Shown one piece after another: positions 5,674 through 8,796 of a stretch of DNA of 8,796 nucleotides (positions are counted from its first letter, which is position 1; the number at the start of each line of letters is the position of its first letter). The stretch is from contig WFNC01000603.1 of the NCBI GenBank assembly GCA_015488785.1, positions 1 to 8,796 on the forward strand, given 5' to 3'. The position numbers were made by a program, and so were the translations under genes. Source of the stretch: Flavobacteriales bacterium (GTDB taxonomy: Bacteria > Bacteroidota > Bacteroidia > Flavobacteriales_D > Parvicellaceae). The notes beneath the pieces were generated by a model that saw only the letters and a list, made by a program, of their open reading frames with translations, had not been told where the DNA came from and did not search any database.

Positions 5674-5687
5674 AAATTTAAAACAAG
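5674..5687 (-). repeat. Right terminal inverted repeat of the IS
   Basis: AAATTTAAAACAAG, the reverse complement of 4655-4668, 27 bases after the transposase stop. Confidence 0.7.
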
Positions 5688-5716
5688 ACATAAGGAATAA
5701 CCTTGTGAAACTTAAC

Positions 5717-5755
5717 GCTTTTTTATTTCCGTTTTTTTAACGGAATAAAAAAAGC
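5717..5755. terminator. Bidirectional AT-rich terminator-like hairpin
   Basis: A near-symmetrical hairpin (5717-5731 against 5741-5755) has a perfect core TTCCGTT (5727-5733) / AACGGAA (5739-5745) with a five-T loop, flanked by T-runs on the left and A-runs on the right. It lies between the convergent transposase and transporter genes and could block transcription from both sides. Confidence 0.5.
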
Positions 5756-5773
5756 GAGTGCGGATAGCTCGCT
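5746..5773 (-). terminator. Intrinsic terminator of the MFS transporter gene
   Basis: Read on the minus strand, AGCGAG (from 5773 to 5768) and CTCGCT (from 5758 to 5753) form a 6-bp GC-rich stem with a nine-base loop, followed by a run of seven T (complement of the A-run 5747-5753). It starts 13 bases after the transporter stop codon. Confidence 0.7.
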
Positions 5774-5785
5774 CGAACGCCCAAA

Positions 5786-6988
5786 TTATTTCAGTTTACC
5801 AGCCCATAATATTGCTAAATAACAAAGGAATCCCATCGTTATAAATCCGATTGTTAAGGGAAAAACGGTATTGTTGTAGCTTAAGCCGATGTAAATTCCA
5901 AAAGGCACCGAAATTAGGGTTGATAAAGCTCCTACTACGGAAGATCCTGTTCCTGCGACATGCCCTAAGGGTTCCATTGCTAATGCGTTTAGGTTTCCAA
6001 ATAAAATGCCTGTAAAAAATAGAATTACGATTAAAAAGAAGAGTAAAAAAGCTAAGCTTGGGACCCCACTATACAGGAACAAAAACAGAAGAAAAGTCGT
6101 TGAAAAACCTATAATTGAAAGAGATGCTAATTTGACCATTTTAACCATTCCATATTTTTTGACAAATAACTGTCCGTTTAAAATAGCCCCTGCTCCTACT
6201 GATAATGCCAGTAATGCAAATACAAAAGCATAGTTTTTTCCGAGTCCATAGGTGTCTTGAAATAGTTGTTGAGATGAATTTAAGTAGCCTAAAAATAAGC
6301 TCGATATAAACCCTGCTGCGAAAATATAGCCCAAAGATGTTCTGGTTTTTAGAATTTGTTTAGTGACTTTAACTATTCGGGAAAAAGACAATTTGTGTTT
6401 ATCTTCTTCGGCTAAGGATTCCGGCATTCTTGTTTTAAACCAAACCAGTAAGAAAATGGAATAAAATAGAAAAAAGATAAAAATATATTGCCACGGTGCA
6501 AACATTAATATTAACTGACCTAGCGCTGGAGCTAAAACGGGTACTATAATAAAGATAGCCATTACGACCGACATTATTTTAGCCATTTCTTCGCCTCCAA
6601 AACGATCTCGAACCAAGGCGACACTTATAATACGAGGACCTGCAATTCCAAAACCTTGGATAAATCGTCCAACTAACATTAAATAAAGTGAAGAACTAAA
6701 AAGAGACGTTAATGTTCCTAAAATAAATATACCAAAACCAATGTAAATAGAAGGTTTTCTACCGTAACTATCGGATATTGGGCCATAAAACAATTGACCA
6801 AAAGCTATTCCTAGAAACAGAAGAGAGATTATAAGTTGATTGTCGTTTTTATCTACAACTCCCAATTGTGCACCAATAAGAGGCAAGGCAGGCAACATCA
6901 TATCTATAGCAAGGGCTACCAAAGCCATCATTAATCCAATTAGGACAATGAATTCTTTTTGGCTCGGTTCTTTTTTTAATTTATTCAT
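5786..6988 (-). CDS. Bcr/CflA-family MFS drug efflux transporter
   Basis: This 400-residue inner-membrane protein shows about twelve hydrophobic segments, beginning with IVLIGLMMALVALAIDMMLPALP (14-36). The features are those of the DHA1 (12-TM, drug:proton antiporter) group and the Bcr/CflA branch: the DMMLPALP motif in TM1, loop 2-3 motif A FYGPISDSYGRKP (67-79), TM4 GRFIQGFGIAGPRIISVALVRD (107-128), and TM5 motif C-like VPVLAPALGQ (149-158). A charged central loop (187-215) separates the two halves. Such pumps export drugs such as bicyclomycin and chloramphenicol, or sulphonamides, but the actual substrate cannot be read from sequence. The ATG at 6986-6988 precedes a short basic N-terminus, correct for a cytoplasmic start. 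The gene stands alone, divergent from the dehydrogenase gene and convergent with the IS; no regulator is adjacent. Confidence 0.9.
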   Translation of the reverse strand: MNKLKKEPSQKEFIVLIGLMMALVALAIDMMLPALPLIGAQLGVVDKNDNQLIISLLFLGIAFGQLFYGPISDSYGRKPSIYIGFGIFILGTLTSLFSSSLYLMLVGRFIQGFGIAGPRIISVALVRDRFGGEEMAKIMSVVMAIFIIVPVLAPALGQLILMFAPWQYIFIFFLFYSIFLLVWFKTRMPESLAEEDKHKLSFSRIVKVTKQILKTRTSLGYIFAAGFISSLFLGYLNSSQQLFQDTYGLGKNYAFVFALLALSVGAGAILNGQLFVKKYGMVKMVKLASLSIIGFSTTFLLFLFLYSGVPSLAFLLFFLIVILFFTGILFGNLNALAMEPLGHVAGTGSSVVGALSTLISVPFGIYIGLSYNNTVFPLTIGFITMGFLCYLAILWAGKLK

Positions 6989-7084
6989 GAATAGGTGTTG
7001 TTCGGCTAGTTTGATTTAATCTTTTTCTGTAAAAGTAGCTTAATAATGATTACTTCATAAAATATATTGTTCAAAATTAAAATA

Positions 7085-7111
7085 TTGCTTAACTTTGGGC
7101 TATTATTTTTT
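7085..7111 (+). promoter_or_regulatory. Candidate promoter of the lipoamide dehydrogenase gene
   Basis: TTG (7085-7087), a 16-base spacer and TATTTTTT (7104-7111) approximate the Bacteroidota -33/-7 pattern, leaving a leader of about 25 bases before the ATG. An alternative is TTG 7095-7097 with TAAATTAT 7116-7123. The 151-base divergent gap 6989-7139 must also hold the transporter promoter on the minus strand, which I could not place. Confidence 0.25.
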
Positions 7112-7139
7112 ATACTAAATTATTACACAACATAAAGAT

Positions 7140-8528
7140 ATGAACTACGACGTTATAGTAATCGGTAGCGGTCCAGGAGGATACGTTACAGCAATAAGAG
7201 CTTCACAATTGGGGTTGAAAACTGCAGTGATAGAGAAAGAGGCAATTGGAGGAATTTGTTTAAACTGGGGATGTATTCCAACAAAGGCATTGTTGAAAAG
7301 TGCTAATGTATTTGATTACATTAACCATGCAGCTGATTATGGAATAACGGTAAAAGAATCTTCGGCTGATTTTGGTGGGATTGTAAAAAGAAGTAGAGGT
7401 GTTGCCGAAAAAATGAGCGGAGGTGTTCAATTCTTAATGAAAAAGAACAAAATTGACGTAATAATGGGAACGGCTACTGTAAAACCAGGGAAAAAAGTTT
7501 CTGTGACTGACGACAAAGGAGTCGCTACTGAATATGCTGCTAAAAATATAATTGTAGCAACTGGTGCTCGTTCTAGACAATTACCAAACTTGCCACAAGA
7601 TGGGAAAAACATTATTGGGTACAGAGAAGCTTTAACTTTACCTACTTTACCTAAAAAAATGGTTGTCGTTGGTTCGGGAGCTATTGGTGTTGAATTTGCT
7701 TATTTTTATAGTACAATGGGAACGGAAGTAACGGTTGTAGAATATATGCCAAATATTGTTCCTGTAGAAGATATTGATGTTTCTAAGGCTTTAGAAAAAT
7801 CGTTTAAGAAACAAGGAATAAAAGTAATGACAAACTCTTCTGTTGAAGCCGTTGATACTGCTGGAAAAGGTTGTAAAGTAAAAGTAAAAACTAAAAAAGG
7901 AGAAGAAATAATCGAATGTGATGTTGTTCTTTCTGCTGTTGGTATAGTGGCTAACATTGAAAATATTGGTTTAGAATCTGTAGGAATTGCTACTGATAAA
8001 GGACGTATTTTGGTTAACGATTTTTATGAAACAAATATCCCAGGGTATTATGCTATTGGAGATGTTATTCCTGGACCTGCTTTAGCGCACGTTGCTTCTG
8101 CAGAAGGAATTACTTGTGTAGAAAAAATTGCAGGAACAAATCCTGATACAATCGATTATAATAACATACCTGGTTGTACTTATGCTACTCCTGAAATTTC
8201 TTCGGTAGGAATGACAGAGGCTCAAGCTAAGGAAGCTGGATACGAATTGAAAATAGGTAAATTTCCTTTTTCTGCTTCAGGAAAAGCAAGCGCAGCTGGA
8301 CACAATGAAGGTTTTGTGAAATTAATATTTGATGCTAAATATGGTGAACTTCTTGGAGGTCACATGATTGGAGCTAATGTAACTGAAATGGTTGCTGAAT
8401 TAGTTGCAATTAGAAAATTAGAAACAACAGGACATGAATTAATTAAAACAATTCACCCACATCCAACCATGAGTGAAGCGATTATGGAAGCGGCGGCAGC
8501 TGCTTATGGTGAAGTCATTCATATGTAA
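7140..8528 (+). CDS. lpdA: Dihydrolipoyl dehydrogenase (E3)
   Basis: This 462-residue flavoprotein reoxidises dihydrolipoamide with NAD+ as the E3 subunit of pyruvate, 2-oxoglutarate or branched-chain 2-oxoacid dehydrogenase complexes, or of the glycine cleavage system. It shows the full class I disulphide oxidoreductase layout: FAD-binding GSGPGG (9-14), redox-active CLNWGC (Cys40, Cys45) followed by IPTK, ATGARSRQLP (140-149), NAD-binding GSGAIG (178-183) with Glu201 at the end of the second strand (favouring NAD over NADP), second FAD motif YYAIGDV (303-309), and the C-terminal dimer-interface active site HPHPTMSE (439-446) with the His441/Glu446 pair. Length and motif spacing are normal and nothing is broken. 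No E1 or E2 gene is adjacent, so which complex it serves is unknown; Bacteroidota often carry more than one copy. The ATG at 7140 gives the usual N-terminus MNYDVIVIGSG. Confidence 0.96.
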   Translation: MNYDVIVIGSGPGGYVTAIRASQLGLKTAVIEKEAIGGICLNWGCIPTKALLKSANVFDYINHAADYGITVKESSADFGGIVKRSRGVAEKMSGGVQFLMKKNKIDVIMGTATVKPGKKVSVTDDKGVATEYAAKNIIVATGARSRQLPNLPQDGKNIIGYREALTLPTLPKKMVVVGSGAIGVEFAYFYSTMGTEVTVVEYMPNIVPVEDIDVSKALEKSFKKQGIKVMTNSSVEAVDTAGKGCKVKVKTKKGEEIIECDVVLSAVGIVANIENIGLESVGIATDKGRILVNDFYETNIPGYYAIGDVIPGPALAHVASAEGITCVEKIAGTNPDTIDYNNIPGCTYATPEISSVGMTEAQAKEAGYELKIGKFPFSASGKASAAGHNEGFVKLIFDAKYGELLGGHMIGANVTEMVAELVAIRKLETTGHELIKTIHPHPTMSEAIMEAAAAAYGEVIHM

Positions 8529-8601
8529 ATATTCACAAATAGCTTTTCGGTTGTGCTTAGCAATAAGAACTACTAGCTTATCGCTATTTTGGAAAAGAGC
8601 T

Positions 8602-8643
8602 TAATCCCAATTTGTATTTATTACAAATTGGGATTACTTTTTT
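8602..8643 (+). terminator. Intrinsic terminator of lpdA
   Basis: A perfect 15-bp stem TAATCCCAATTTGTA (8602-8616) and TACAAATTGGGATTA (8622-8636) with a five-base loop is followed by CTTTTTT. It lies 74 bases after the lpdA stop codon and would also work as a strong barrier from the opposite side. Confidence 0.88.
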
Positions 8644-8796
8644 AATCTGTTTTCTCTTTCCTTTTTATTTTTTAATAACTTAGACTTAATAGAATCTTTA
8701 ATTTTATAATTGATACCAATTAAATAATGAAATGCAATATATAAATAGTTTTATTATCACTTATACTTCTTCAAATAAAATTACAATAGCTATGGC
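8644..8796. other. A+T-rich end of window without a supportable gene
   Basis: Both strands carry frequent stops. On the minus strand an 11-codon open piece ends with a stop at 8761-8763 and could be the tail of a gene beyond the right edge, and on the plus strand an ATG at 8792 could begin one; neither is long enough to call. Confidence 0.4.

Larger units (their letters stand above)
4655..5687 (+). mobile_element. IS481-like insertion sequence, apparently complete (1033 bp)
   Basis: The element is delimited by perfect 14-bp inverted repeats: CTTGTTTTAAATTT at 4655-4668 and its reverse complement at 5674-5687. If the ends follow the TGT...ACA form common in the IS481 family, the exact boundaries are 4657-5685. 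One full-length transposase gene fills the interior. I see no convincing target-site duplication in the flanks, so this copy may be old, may have recombined, or may have slightly different ends. The size, single DDE gene and end sequence fit IS481. No passenger gene is present inside. Confidence 0.75.

Noticed and set aside
5700..5716. Possible inverted partner (TGTGAAACTTAA) of the TTTCACC repeat across the IS
   Set aside because: Only about 10 of 14 bases match, within the range expected by chance in this composition.
7427..7957. Minus-strand frames inside lpdA
   Set aside because: Antisense shadows of a strongly supported gene.
8641..8796. Minus-strand lysine-rich reading ending beside the lpdA terminator, resembling a cytoplasmic tail
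   Set aside because: The frame is closed by a stop at 8751-8753 after about 38 codons and has no start, so it cannot be called a gene from this window.

Overview
The window looks like a low-GC Bacteroidota genome, most likely a Flavobacterium-like member of the Flavobacteriia. The evidence is the strong A+T bias, weak or absent Shine-Dalgarno sequences, a promoter -7 element of the flavobacterial TAnnTTTG type (4174-4181), an RHS core of the Bacteroidota style (DYYPFGM, GQE.DDEVKG.GNSY, WLS..PL, SPY, NNP), and a YefM/YoeB pair, IS481-like transposase and lipoamide dehydrogenase consistent with that phylum. This assignment is inference from sequence style, not from a marker gene.

Layout: positions 1-39 hold the terminator of a gene outside the window. 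Positions 53-2265 hold a two-gene unit. The first gene is an orphan, N-terminally truncated RHS tip carrying an unrecognised C-terminal domain of about 257 residues. Eleven bases later comes a secreted OmpA-domain protein with a jelly-roll-like N-terminal domain, lying where an immunity gene would normally be expected. After a spacer with a GC-rich patch come a stand-alone ABC-type/AAA ATPase (2628-3413) and a YefM-YoeB toxin-antitoxin operon (3600-4135) with its own TGTACA operator. A 22-bp imperfect direct repeat (2581-2602 and 4517-4538) brackets the ATPase and toxin-antitoxin genes.

Positions 4136-4693 contain no convincing gene. They do hold a possible small RNA ending in a strong intrinsic terminator (about 4187-4267) and a dense cluster of palindromes (4541-4645). 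That cluster ends ten bases before an apparently complete IS481-like insertion sequence (4655-5687) with 14-bp perfect terminal inverted repeats. The accessory block appears to end there.

From about 5700 on the content looks like ordinary chromosome: a Bcr/CflA-type MFS efflux transporter on the minus strand (5786-6988) with a terminator facing the IS, and a divergently transcribed dihydrolipoyl dehydrogenase (7140-8528) with a perfect 15-bp terminator hairpin. The last ~150 bases show no supportable gene.

Working together: the RHS tip and OmpA-domain gene look like one transcription unit, possibly a toxin-delivery remnant with an envelope partner. YefM and YoeB form a self-regulated growth-control module. 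The transporter and lipoamide dehydrogenase are independent housekeeping-type genes. I did not find a clear new multi-gene system; the best candidates for novelty are the RHS-tip/OmpA pair, the small RNA candidate and the palindrome cluster beside the IS.
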